Source: a virus. Taken from it: a DNA stretch of 64,000 bases. The DNA lies in the IMG/VR virus record IMGVR_UViG_3300008267_000005, positions 110,943 through 174,942 of that record, one strand, 5' to 3'. The notes under the pieces are model-generated. The model was not told the DNA's origin and did no database searches. It worked only from the letters and a program-made list of their open reading frames with translations. The position numbers were made by a program, and so were the translations under genes. Below, one piece after another: positions 1 through 7,381 of the stretch (position 1 is its first letter; each line of letters opens with the position of its first letter).

Positions 1-714
1 GATGGACAAAGGTTTGAGATCGAGCTCTTCAATCCAAACACGATCAACTATCTTGCTAAGATCAGTATCGATGGAAAACAAATTTCTAATTCTGGTATTG
101 TTCTTAAACCAGGACAAAGAGTTTACCTCGAAAGATTCATTGACTCAAATAACAAATTTGTTTTTGAAACATATGAAATTGAAAACAGTAATGAAGCTCT
201 TAATGCGATAGTTAATAATGGTTTAGTCGAGATTAGCTTTTATCCAGAGAATTCAACCACTGGATATTTCACTGTTTATCCTAGTTATACAACAAACCTA
301 CCAGGATCATATTTTACATACACTGGGGGATTAACAACTAATACCCTAACATCAGAAAATATTGGATATTCTGGTATTTCAGGAAACCCTATTTCCTTTG
401 GTGGAACGACTGTTAACAATGTAAGCTGTTTCACTTCACCTTCAGTTGGAGAATCTAATATTAAGGGTTCGAATGCTTCTAATAGCTCCATTGAAACAGG
501 CAAAGTTGAAAAGGGTGAATCTAGTGAACAATCAATGACTCAAACATTTGGCAACTATAGTGGATTTGCTTCGAATAGCATATCTTATCGATTGACGCCA
601 GAGTCTTGTAAACCAGTAGAAATTGAAAAACTCAGAAACTACTGCACTGGTTGTGGTAACAGGATCAAAAAGGATTCTTGGAAATTCTGTCCAGACTGCG
701 GAGAAAAGTTTTAA
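1..714 (+). CDS. Zinc-ribbon-tailed protein, 5' end missing
   Basis: The frame is open from the first base of the window and ends with TAA at 712-714, so the start lies outside. The visible 237 residues are rich in Ser, Asn, Gly and Thr and look like beta-structure. The C-terminus carries a compact zinc ribbon with CxxC at visible residues 215-218 and CPDC at 230-233, ending CGEKF. The ribbon implies a zinc-bound fold, but the partner or substrate is unknown. A strong terminator follows. I do not recognise the family of the N-terminal part. Confidence 0.8.
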   Translation, partial: DGQRFEIELFNPNTINYLAKISIDGKQISNSGIVLKPGQRVYLERFIDSNNKFVFETYEIENSNEALNAIVNNGLVEISFYPENSTTGYFTVYPSYTTNLPGSYFTYTGGLTTNTLTSENIGYSGISGNPISFGGTTVNNVSCFTSPSVGESNIKGSNASNSSIETGKVEKGESSEQSMTQTFGNYSGFASNSISYRLTPESCKPVEIEKLRNYCTGCGNRIKKDSWKFCPDCGEKF

Positions 715-792
715 GCTTTATAACGTGTTTTAAAATGCGCAAATCTCGTGTTTTCGTGCATTATATTACACGTTAAGCAAACAAGATCTCAC

Positions 793-827
793 AAAAAACC
801 CCGGATATCCGGGGTTTTATTTTTTAT
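793..827. terminator. Bidirectional Rho-independent terminator
   Basis: A GC-rich perfect hairpin (AAAACCCCGGATATCCGGGG, then TTTT) with T-runs on both sides lies between the convergent zinc-ribbon gene (+) and the 254-codon gene (-). It probably ends transcription in both directions. Confidence 0.85.
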
Positions 828-1588
828 AGGTATTGCTCCCAGTTCTGAGCCATTTCAGCTTGTGAAATTTCCATGTCTGTATATGGTCTAATGTTCTGAA
901 GAGGAACTCCTTGATAAGACATATAAGCATCTTTAGGAACTGGAATTTGATATTGCGGTTGTTGAGCAAATCCTCCGGTTTGTGGTTTGTCATTGGATCC
1001 AAACACCCAATCTGTTATTTTCACTCCTTGCTTAAGATTTCTAGCTTCTCTTTTAAGGCTTTTGATTTTTGATGCGTCTTTTGCTAAATTTGCTAACTTA
1101 GCACCTCCACTTGTGACGAAATTTTTCAAAGATCCAAGCATTTTTCCAATGAATGGGGAAATCCCTGAAAATTTAGAAAGAAATTTAGAGCTTTTGAAGA
1201 AAGCAACAATTTTTGGGAAGAATTTAGCTACTAGATTAACTAGTGGTTTCAAAATTCCCTTACCTATTGTTGAACCTTTACCCAGAGCTTTTATTAATAA
1301 AGTTCCACCAGCTCCAATATATTGACCAAAAATCGGAATCAGGCCGATTGCACAGAGACCTGCAAGAAGATACTCACCTTGCTTAGCATAAGAGACTAAG
1401 TTGATACCTTCTGCTATTGATCCCACACCTGGAATTAAAGCAGCAAAATCTAAAATAGTATTATACCAAGCCTCTAATAATACAGGATCTTCTGAGTTTA
1501 GATAATCCAAAGATTCCTGTATTTGTTGAGGGGTGAAGAAGATTTTGTTCTCATTTAAGAACTCTTCTATAGACGCAAGATTCTCCAT
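824..1588 (-). CDS. Hydrophobic protein with a polymorphic-toxin-like segment
   Basis: This 254-aa protein is encoded alone on the minus strand. Residues about 45-105 form two hydrophobic stretches joined by a Gly/Pro-rich pattern (LIPGVGSIAEG...GEYLLAG...GLIPIFG). That pattern resembles the hydrophobic 'PGVGD...AxxxLxxIPxxGD' segment that precedes toxin domains in many secreted polymorphic toxins. The middle is Lys/Phe-rich, with more membrane-active-looking helices at about 110-165. The tail is Gln/Pro-rich. No toxin active site is recognisable. A GAATATATA motif lies 21 nt upstream of the ATG. It could be a membrane-insertion or lysis-related factor or an internal virion protein; this is inference only. 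Confidence 0.75.
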   Translation of the reverse strand: MENLASIEEFLNENKIFFTPQQIQESLDYLNSEDPVLLEAWYNTILDFAALIPGVGSIAEGINLVSYAKQGEYLLAGLCAIGLIPIFGQYIGAGGTLLIKALGKGSTIGKGILKPLVNLVAKFFPKIVAFFKSSKFLSKFSGISPFIGKMLGSLKNFVTSGGAKLANLAKDASKIKSLKREARNLKQGVKITDWVFGSNDKPQTGGFAQQPQYQIPVPKDAYMSYQGVPLQNIRPYTDMEISQAEMAQNWEQYL

Positions 1589-1596
1589 CTTTTTTT

Positions 1597-1609
1597 CTTT
1601 TATATATTC
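1597..1609 (-). promoter_or_regulatory. Late-promoter-like motif, minus strand
   Basis: On the minus strand this reads GAATATATAAAAG, 21 nt before the ATG of the toxin-like gene. It is a one-base-longer variant of the GATATATA motif found before many structural genes here. Confidence 0.4.
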
Positions 1610-1664
1610 AGCATAAGAAATTTTTTTAATTCTTAGCTCTATATAAAATACAAAGACAAAACAA

Positions 1665-2024
1665 ATGTTATATCGTTCTAAAAAAATATACGTGGATGAT
1701 TCCCCAGTTCATGGCAGAGGGGTTTTTGCTTCTGAGTTAATAAAAGCAGGAGAGATACTTGAGGAATGCCATTTTTTTCTTGTTCCATCTGATGTCCAGT
1801 ATCCACAAATATTACATGATCATTTCTTCAGCTGGCCAAAAAGAACAAGCGAAAATTTTGCAGTTTGTTTAGGGTTCGGTAGTATCTTCAACCACTCAGA
1901 TGATAGTCCTAATGCAGATTGGGAAACAGACACAAAGAAACTGAAGTTTATTTTCTTTGCAACTAGGGATATATTTGAAGGGGAAGAAATTTGTACTAAC
2001 TACCAAAAATCTGGGAAAATTTAG
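1665..2024 (+). CDS. SET-domain protein (putative lysine methyltransferase)
   Basis: This 119-aa protein has the ordered SET hallmarks: GRGVFA at about residue 18, the NHS-x4-PNA block at about 77-85 and GEEICTNY near the C-terminus. Together these form the S-adenosylmethionine and substrate pocket of SET enzymes, which usually methylate protein lysines. The length fits a minimal SET domain without the Cys-rich post-SET zinc segment. The ATG follows an A-rich leader (ACAAAACAA). The substrate is unknown; host or phage DNA-binding proteins are possible. It stands among small accessory genes with no obvious operon partner. Confidence 0.85.
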   Translation: MLYRSKKIYVDDSPVHGRGVFASELIKAGEILEECHFFLVPSDVQYPQILHDHFFSWPKRTSENFAVCLGFGSIFNHSDDSPNADWETDTKKLKFIFFATRDIFEGEEICTNYQKSGKI

Positions 2025-2054
2025 AAAACATTTTTTTTATCCAGTAGATTGTTC

Positions 2055-2062
2055 TAAATTTG
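2055..2062 (+). promoter_or_regulatory. Host-type promoter -7 box (TAAATTTG)
   Basis: TAAATTTG matches the Bacteroidota -7 consensus TAnnTTTG. It lies 26 nt before the ATG of the 80-aa gene. No clear -33 element was identified. Confidence 0.45.
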
Positions 2063-2087
2063 TTCCATCATTAAAAACAAAAAATCT

Positions 2088-2330
2088 ATGGCTAACAACG
2101 AACAAAAGCTTTCAGAAATTTTAGATCAACAATACGACCAAGAATCTGAGAAAATTTTCGAACACATCGTGCTAATGGGAGTTAAGGCCTTCCAAAAAAC
2201 TAGCCCACTGTATAAGTATAAAGACACAGATTTGCTAGATAAACTTATTGAGCACTTTGAATCAAAAGAGGAATATGAAAAGTGTGCAAAGCTCCAAAAG
2301 GTACAGTGGTGCTTGAAAGCTCAAGATTAA
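2088..2330 (+). CDS. Small UVR-motif-like protein
   Basis: This 80-aa, charged, largely helical protein is preceded by an A-rich leader and a TAAATTTG box. The C-terminal segment at about residues 47-75 (LIEHFESKEEYEKCAKLQKV) has the spacing of the UVR motif, the antiparallel helical hairpin of UvrB/UvrC and Clp adaptors that binds partner proteins. Two other small proteins in this window end the same way. The specific function is unknown. The UVR call rests on pattern, not alignment. Confidence 0.7.
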   Translation: MANNEQKLSEILDQQYDQESEKIFEHIVLMGVKAFQKTSPLYKYKDTDLLDKLIEHFESKEEYEKCAKLQKVQWCLKAQD

Positions 2331-2370
2331 ATTAGAAGAAACTTATTGAGGTTTTCCGATATAATAAGAT

Positions 2371-2649
2371 ATGGGAAAACCAAGAAAATACATTAAAAAA
2401 TCTGCTGATGGCAGATTTTTTTTGTGTATCGACAGACCAGTTTTTCCAAAAATAGATTTAGACAAGAAAACTAGACTTTGGGTTTCTTCCTCTTACTTAT
2501 TCGAGGAATCATTTAACCAAGACCCAGCAAGCACAAAAGAGGAATTACAGAAGATGATGGAATGGAATGAAATTAACCAAAACTACGAGTTTTGTAAGAA
2601 AATAATGGAACTCCAAAACATGTTTAATCGTCTCCAGTCTTCTAAGTAA
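2371..2649 (+). CDS. Small UVR-motif-like protein, second copy type
   Basis: This 92-aa protein has a basic N-terminus (MGKPRKYIKK), a central segment with several Trp/Tyr/Phe residues and a C-terminal helix (MMEWNEINQNYEFCKKIMEL) built like the UVR motif of the preceding gene. GATATAATA sits 12 nt before the ATG. A hairpin terminator follows the stop. I infer a small partner-binding accessory protein. No catalytic residues are visible. Confidence 0.65.
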   Translation: MGKPRKYIKKSADGRFFLCIDRPVFPKIDLDKKTRLWVSSSYLFEESFNQDPASTKEELQKMMEWNEINQNYEFCKKIMELQNMFNRLQSSK

Positions 2650-2663
2650 TTGGTATAGAAAAT

Positions 2664-2687
2664 AAAAGGCCACTTGGGTCTTTTTTT
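2664..2687 (+). terminator. Rho-independent terminator
   Basis: AAAAGGCC pairs with GGTCTTTT around a 5-nt loop, with one G-T wobble, and the 3' arm runs into seven T's. It closes the small-gene block before the uvsX operon. Confidence 0.7.
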
Positions 2688-2722
2688 GTGAACCAAAACA
2701 GATACTCGTCACTATAAAATAT

Positions 2723-3028
2723 ATGGAAGAAATTTTTTACAAAGAGGGATTACCCAAAGCAAGATTAATTGGTCACTCTAAATCCCAATACCGGGAGGAT
2801 CACCCAGATAATGATGTCATGTTTAATGCTAACATTTTTGTACTTGGAGATGGTAAAGTTTGGTACGGAGATTTAGATTTAACTCTTGATGATAACGCTT
2901 TAAAAAGAGTTGCATCAGAGTTAGGTAAGGATCTTTTCATTCTAAGTGAATATGCAGGTAGATTTGAAAACGAAAAACTTTCTGATCCCGAAATAATAAA
3001 AAATTCCAAGTATAAAATATCTAAATAA
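2723..3028 (+). CDS. Conserved-looking hypothetical protein upstream of uvsX
   Basis: The 101-aa protein has a predicted beta-strand core (DVMFNANIFVLGDGKVWYGD) followed by a helix and an acidic and Lys-rich tail. There is no membrane segment and no known catalytic motif. It lies 11 nt before uvsX and is probably co-transcribed with it, so a role near recombination or replication is possible but not shown. The ATG follows a CTATAAAATAT leader. Confidence 0.65.
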   Translation: MEEIFYKEGLPKARLIGHSKSQYREDHPDNDVMFNANIFVLGDGKVWYGDLDLTLDDNALKRVASELGKDLFILSEYAGRFENEKLSDPEIIKNSKYKISK

Positions 3029-3039
3029 TTAAAGTTAAT

Positions 3040-4215
3040 ATGGCAAAAAAAGAATTTTCGTTCGCTGAACTTGATAAGCAGCTTTCTAAAATAGAAGGAT
3101 TTGAAACTGGTTCAATTCTAGAGACCAACGATTTCTCAGAGGTTGGGGAATGGATACCAACTGGTAACTATCTTCTTAATGCACAGCTTTCAGGGAGTTT
3201 ATTCGGAGGAATAGCCAACAATCGATCAATGGGAATAGCAGGCGATCCACAGACAGGTAAATCCTTCCTTTGTATGAACATTGTAAGAGAGGCACAGAAA
3301 AAGGGCTACAACGTTATTTACTGTGATACAGAAGGAGCAATCGACAAAAGCAGTGCTAAAAAGTTTGGTATTGATGCTAATACTGTTCGTTATCAACCAA
3401 TTAAAACAATTGCAGAATTCAAAGTATTCGTTGCAAATCTTATTGATAAGGTTAAGGGTTATAGAAAAGAAGGAGCAGATCCAAAAATTATGATCGTGCT
3501 GGATTCCTTAGGTATGCTATCAACAGACAAAGAAACTGGCGATGCACTTAAGGGTAAAAGTGCGATGGATATGGGTATAAGATCTAAGGAATTAAGATCC
3601 TTATTCAGAGTTATTACTTTAGATCTAACCGGAGTGAAAATCCCATTGATTTGTACAAACCACACGACCACTGGAAACATTGGAGGTTTTATGCCTACTA
3701 AAGAAGCTGCAGGTGGTGATGGTCCTATCTTCTCTATGAGCAACGTTATAATGCTTTCTAAAGCTCAGCTAAAAGAAGGAGATACCAGAACTGGTATAAT
3801 AGTAACTTCGACACCTAAAAAAGCAAGATTCACTAGACCATATGCTGTGAAATTCCACATTTCATTTATGAATGGTATGAATCCATATGTTGGTCTCCAG
3901 GACTTTGTTTCTTGGGAAACGTGCGGCATACAAAGAGGTAAATTGGAGGTTGATAAAAAAACGGGAGAAATGAAATTCGAAGGAAATGAATCCTCTCCAA
4001 GATGGGCAGTAAGACACTTAGGAAAGACTGTTGCTTCAACACAGATTTTTACATCAGAAGTTTTCACCGACGAGGTTCTTAAAATGATTGATGAAAAGGT
4101 TATAGGTCCGCATTTTAAATTGCCTGATCTTTTCGACGAGAAAGAATTTGAAGAGCTTTTAGAGGGACAAGAAACTGAAACAAATTCTGAGGAAAATGCA
4201 GAAGGAGAAAATTAA
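3040..4215 (+). CDS. uvsX: UvsX RecA-like recombinase
   Basis: At 391 aa this is the size of T4 UvsX. Walker A is GDPQTGKS at residues 68-75, and Walker B is IMIVLDSLGML at about 150-160. A RecA-type loop (ICTNHTTTGN, then GGDGPIFSMSNV) follows. The tail is acidic, as in UvsX and RecA, where it tunes single-strand DNA binding. It catalyses strand exchange in recombination-dependent replication and repair. It overlaps the next gene by 20 nt and heads a uvsX-helicase-47-46 operon, consistent with T4's coupling of recombination and replication. Confidence 0.95.
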   Translation: MAKKEFSFAELDKQLSKIEGFETGSILETNDFSEVGEWIPTGNYLLNAQLSGSLFGGIANNRSMGIAGDPQTGKSFLCMNIVREAQKKGYNVIYCDTEGAIDKSSAKKFGIDANTVRYQPIKTIAEFKVFVANLIDKVKGYRKEGADPKIMIVLDSLGMLSTDKETGDALKGKSAMDMGIRSKELRSLFRVITLDLTGVKIPLICTNHTTTGNIGGFMPTKEAAGGDGPIFSMSNVIMLSKAQLKEGDTRTGIIVTSTPKKARFTRPYAVKFHISFMNGMNPYVGLQDFVSWETCGIQRGKLEVDKKTGEMKFEGNESSPRWAVRHLGKTVASTQIFTSEVFTDEVLKMIDEKVIGPHFKLPDLFDEKEFEELLEGQETETNSEENAEGEN

Positions 4216-4489
4216 GCTTAAGTATCTTCTCGGAATATGGAAAGACCTTCCTGAATATCCGACCAAAGAAGATATTATTTATGAGCTAAACTTCTATCTG
4301 ATTAAAGATGGTAGACCTGATGGAGATTTTTCAGATCAGACATTCAACTCGTTTTTACCACAAGATTGGGAAGTACTCAAACATGGAGAATTAGTAAAGG
4401 AACTTATAGAAACTGGAGTTTTTGAAAAAACAGAGAAAAATACAGGAAACAAAAATTGGTATAAAATAAAGGACAATCCACACTATTAA
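4196..4489 (+). CDS. Hypothetical protein between uvsX and gene 41
   Basis: This 97-aa protein starts inside the 3' end of uvsX. It has aromatic-rich segments (LGIWKDLPEYPTKEDIIYEL) and a C-terminal helix-plus-strand (LVKELIETGVFEK...NWYKI) that could be a small winged-helix-like fold. It occupies the place of gene 40 in T4 (uvsX-40-41), but I see no resemblance to gp40. Tight overlap with uvsX and 2 nt from the helicase imply co-expression. Confidence 0.7.
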   Translation: MQKEKIKLKYLLGIWKDLPEYPTKEDIIYELNFYLIKDGRPDGDFSDQTFNSFLPQDWEVLKHGELVKELIETGVFEKTEKNTGNKNWYKIKDNPHY

Positions 4490-4491
4490 AA

Positions 4492-5793
4492 ATGCAGAAT
4501 CAACACTTAGAAAATATTTGGTTTAGATCGGTAATACAAAACCCAGCTTATATTGATGCTACTGATATTAGTTTTTTTAAAAATACTGATTATCAGGAAG
4601 CATTTAAAGTAGTAAAATCTTTCTGGAAAAAATACCAACAGATCCCAAGTAAAATTCAAGTCAGAGAAGCTGCAAAACTTTTAAAAATTGATGACAAACT
4701 CCAGGATTCTTTGCTTGATTCTATGTGGAGCATAAACCTTGAAGATTACGACAAAGAGTGGCTCCAGCAAAATGTTGAATCTTGGATAGAATGGAAAACT
4801 CTGGAAAAGAGTGCAGTTGACTCAATTAATTATATTAGGAGCACTGAAGTAAGCCCTGATAATATTAAAGATGTAATTAACACTTACAAATCAATAGTAG
4901 TCGACAGAAACAAAGTCGACTTTTCATTTGATATGGGTCTTAACTTTAAAGATCCAGAATCACATAAACAGCCAAGTAACTTAACTTTCTCAAGTGGTTA
5001 TGACTATATAGATTTTTGTTTAGGCGGTGGATTTTCTGCAAAAGGCCTTTATGTCTTGTTAGGACAACCAAAAGTTGGTAAAACTTTATGGCTTGGAAAC
5101 ATAGCAACACAAGCAATTAGAGCATCTAATAATGTTGCAATTATCACTCTAGAGCTTAATGACAGGAAGTACATGAAAAGATTAGGAGCTAACCTCCTAG
5201 GTATTAAAATGTCAGAATACAAGGAAAGTGCAGAGAACGATTCCTTGATCAAAAAGAAGATAACAAATCTTGGTTTTGAAAATCTGAAAAGCCCAGGTGA
5301 ACTTGTAGTTAAGGAGTTTCCAACATCACAAGCTTCAGCAATTGATGTTGAAAATTGGTTGAACAAAGTTGAACAAATACAAGGTATTAAGTTCAAGATC
5401 GTAATTATTGACTACATCAATATTATGAAAAACTGGAGAAATCCAAACTCCGAAAATACTTACATGAAGATCAAGCAGATTGCTGAAGATTTAAGGGCAG
5501 CTGCACAAAGAAACCATTGGGCTATTGTTACGGCAACACAAACCAAGCAAAGCGAATTCGATGCTACAGATTTAAGCATGAACTCAGCTTCTGAATCTTC
5601 TGGTCTTGTTGCTACTGTGGATGGTATGTTTGGTATAATTCAAGATCCTTTAATGTACAGTAACGGAGAATATAAATTGAAGCTATTAGCCAATAGGGAC
5701 GAGGGATATAAAAACTCTTATAAGAAATTTTTGGTAGACTATTCTTTTATGAGAATTTCCGAAGACCCAAATTCCCAAATAATGAATGATTGA
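4492..5793 (+). CDS. 41: Replicative DnaB-like helicase (gp41)
   Basis: The 433-aa protein has an N-terminal helical domain and a RecA-like motor. Walker A is GQPKVGKT at about residues 190-197, followed by LEL and Walker B KIVIIDYINIM at about 301-311. The DnaB-type segment TATQTKQSEFDATDLSMNSASESSG and the C-terminal LLANRDEGYK block follow. It unwinds the lagging-strand template as a ring hexamer and interacts with primase, which is not in this window. It is slightly shorter than T4 gp41. The stop TGA overlaps the next ATG. Confidence 0.93.
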   Translation: MQNQHLENIWFRSVIQNPAYIDATDISFFKNTDYQEAFKVVKSFWKKYQQIPSKIQVREAAKLLKIDDKLQDSLLDSMWSINLEDYDKEWLQQNVESWIEWKTLEKSAVDSINYIRSTEVSPDNIKDVINTYKSIVVDRNKVDFSFDMGLNFKDPESHKQPSNLTFSSGYDYIDFCLGGGFSAKGLYVLLGQPKVGKTLWLGNIATQAIRASNNVAIITLELNDRKYMKRLGANLLGIKMSEYKESAENDSLIKKKITNLGFENLKSPGELVVKEFPTSQASAIDVENWLNKVEQIQGIKFKIVIIDYINIMKNWRNPNSENTYMKIKQIAEDLRAAAQRNHWAIVTATQTKQSEFDATDLSMNSASESSGLVATVDGMFGIIQDPLMYSNGEYKLKLLANRDEGYKNSYKKFLVDYSFMRISEDPNSQIMND

Positions 5794-6272
5794 TGACAAA
5801 ACAAAAAAAACTAATTCAAGATGAAGAAAATGAGTTCGAGGACATAAATGGAACAGGTAAAGAGACTGAAGAAACATCAGATTCATCTTTAGGAGAATTT
5901 GATCCAGATCCGAGTACAGATTACCGAAGCTTACAGTCTGTTGTTACATATGATGATGAAGAATATTTGCACAACAACAAATTAAACGGTAAAATCGACG
6001 AGATATTTCAAAAATCAAGATGGACAGTAATCAACCCAAGTAAAAAGATACCAAAGGATCTCATTCCGCTTATATTTCAAGATATACTACAAGATTTAGA
6101 AGGGACTGAATTTTCAATGGTAGAAAAATTTGTAGCCATTTGTGATTACACTGCTATCAATTATCAGAAAGCATATGAATCTATCCATATGAAGTACAAG
6201 GAGCAAATTGTACAAGAAATGGATGCGAAGTATGGTATATTAGGTAAAAAGGGAATCAAAAAGATATTTTAA
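5793..6272 (+). CDS. Acidic hypothetical protein in the helicase-nuclease operon
   Basis: The ATG at 5793 overlaps the helicase stop (TGATG). A TTG one codon earlier is less likely. The first 60 of about 159 residues are acidic and disordered (Glu/Asp/Ser/Thr). Residues about 75-159 form a helical domain (FSMVEKFVAICDYTAINYQKAYESI). Its position between gene 41 and gene 47, with overlaps at both ends, suggests an accessory to replication or recombination, such as a loader or adaptor, but I recognise no family. Confidence 0.75.
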   Translation: MTKQKKLIQDEENEFEDINGTGKETEETSDSSLGEFDPDPSTDYRSLQSVVTYDDEEYLHNNKLNGKIDEIFQKSRWTVINPSKKIPKDLIPLIFQDILQDLEGTEFSMVEKFVAICDYTAINYQKAYESIHMKYKEQIVQEMDAKYGILGKKGIKKIF

Positions 6273-7381
6273 TGCTGAATTTTCCAAATATTAAAAGAGT
6301 TATATTCATTACTGACACTCATTTAGGAGTTAGGAATAATTCTAATGACTGGATTCAGATTCATGAAGACTATTTCAAGAATTGGTTTATTCCTTTATGT
6401 AAGAAGATTTATAGACCCGGCGATTGTTTAGTACATCTTGGTGATGTATATGATTCCAGACAATCTCTTAATTTGAAAGTTCTAAATCTTGGAATAGAAA
6501 TATTCGAACAGCTATCTGACATTTTCAAGGATGGAATATTCATCATTTGTGGTAATCATGATATATTTGGACGCAGTACTAATGAAGTTAATTCGTTGAA
6601 ATCTCTCAAATGGATACCAAGAGTAAAAATTTTCGAGGAGCCAGAAACAATTCAGTTCGGACCAAAGAAGATTTTTCTAATGCCTTGGAGAAAGGACCAT
6701 GAAGCAGAAAGAGAAGTTCTGTCATCTGTTGATGAGCATGATTACATGTTTTGCCACACAGATCTAAAAGGCCTGATGTTTAACAAATTTGTTAGAATTG
6801 AGGAGGGATTGAATTATGATGACATGAATAAATTTGAAAGAGTTTATTCAGGTCACATCCACTATTCTCAGAATTTTGGAAAAATGCGAATGCTTGGATC
6901 TCCGTATCAATTGACCAGATCCGATACGGACAACCCTAAAGGAATTACAGTTTTAGATTTAGAAACTGGTTCGGAAGAATACTACGATAACGATTATTCA
7001 CCAAGATTCGTAAGGCTCACTTTTGAGAAAGTCTTAAACTCTACACCTGCAGAGTTAAGTCCTATTTTCAGAAACAATTTCATCGATATTTTAGTAGATC
7101 CAGAGATTGCAGTTAAAGCCCCTCTTGGACTATTAACTGATTATATCGATTCGCCTTTGAAAATATCATTCACTCCCATAACATCTCCAGACCAAAATAT
7201 TGTCGATGAAGGATTTCATGATTTGGAAGGAAAGAATTTTTCCATTTTGGAATTAACAAAGCTATATCTGGAAAAATGTAATTACGAGGACGAAAAAAGT
7301 AGTAAAATATACAACGCTATAGAAAAATTGCTACAGAAAGTTGCAGTAAAAAATGAAATAGATGAAGATCAAGAAGATTGA
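6272..7381 (+). CDS. 47: gp47 Mre11/SbcD-type nuclease subunit
   Basis: The 369-aa calcineurin-like phosphoesterase shows all core metal motifs in order: TDTHLG (residues 14-19), HLGDVYD, CGNHD, CHTDL and SGHIHYSQ. With the gp46 ATPase just downstream (20-nt overlap) it forms the phage Mre11-Rad50 complex that resects DNA ends for UvsX-dependent recombination and degrades host DNA. It is a little longer than T4 gp47, mainly at the C-terminus, where the ATPase-binding region lies. The start overlaps the preceding stop (TAATG). Confidence 0.95.
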   Translation: MLNFPNIKRVIFITDTHLGVRNNSNDWIQIHEDYFKNWFIPLCKKIYRPGDCLVHLGDVYDSRQSLNLKVLNLGIEIFEQLSDIFKDGIFIICGNHDIFGRSTNEVNSLKSLKWIPRVKIFEEPETIQFGPKKIFLMPWRKDHEAEREVLSSVDEHDYMFCHTDLKGLMFNKFVRIEEGLNYDDMNKFERVYSGHIHYSQNFGKMRMLGSPYQLTRSDTDNPKGITVLDLETGSEEYYDNDYSPRFVRLTFEKVLNSTPAELSPIFRNNFIDILVDPEIAVKAPLGLLTDYIDSPLKISFTPITSPDQNIVDEGFHDLEGKNFSILELTKLYLEKCNYEDEKSSKIYNAIEKLLQKVAVKNEIDEDQED

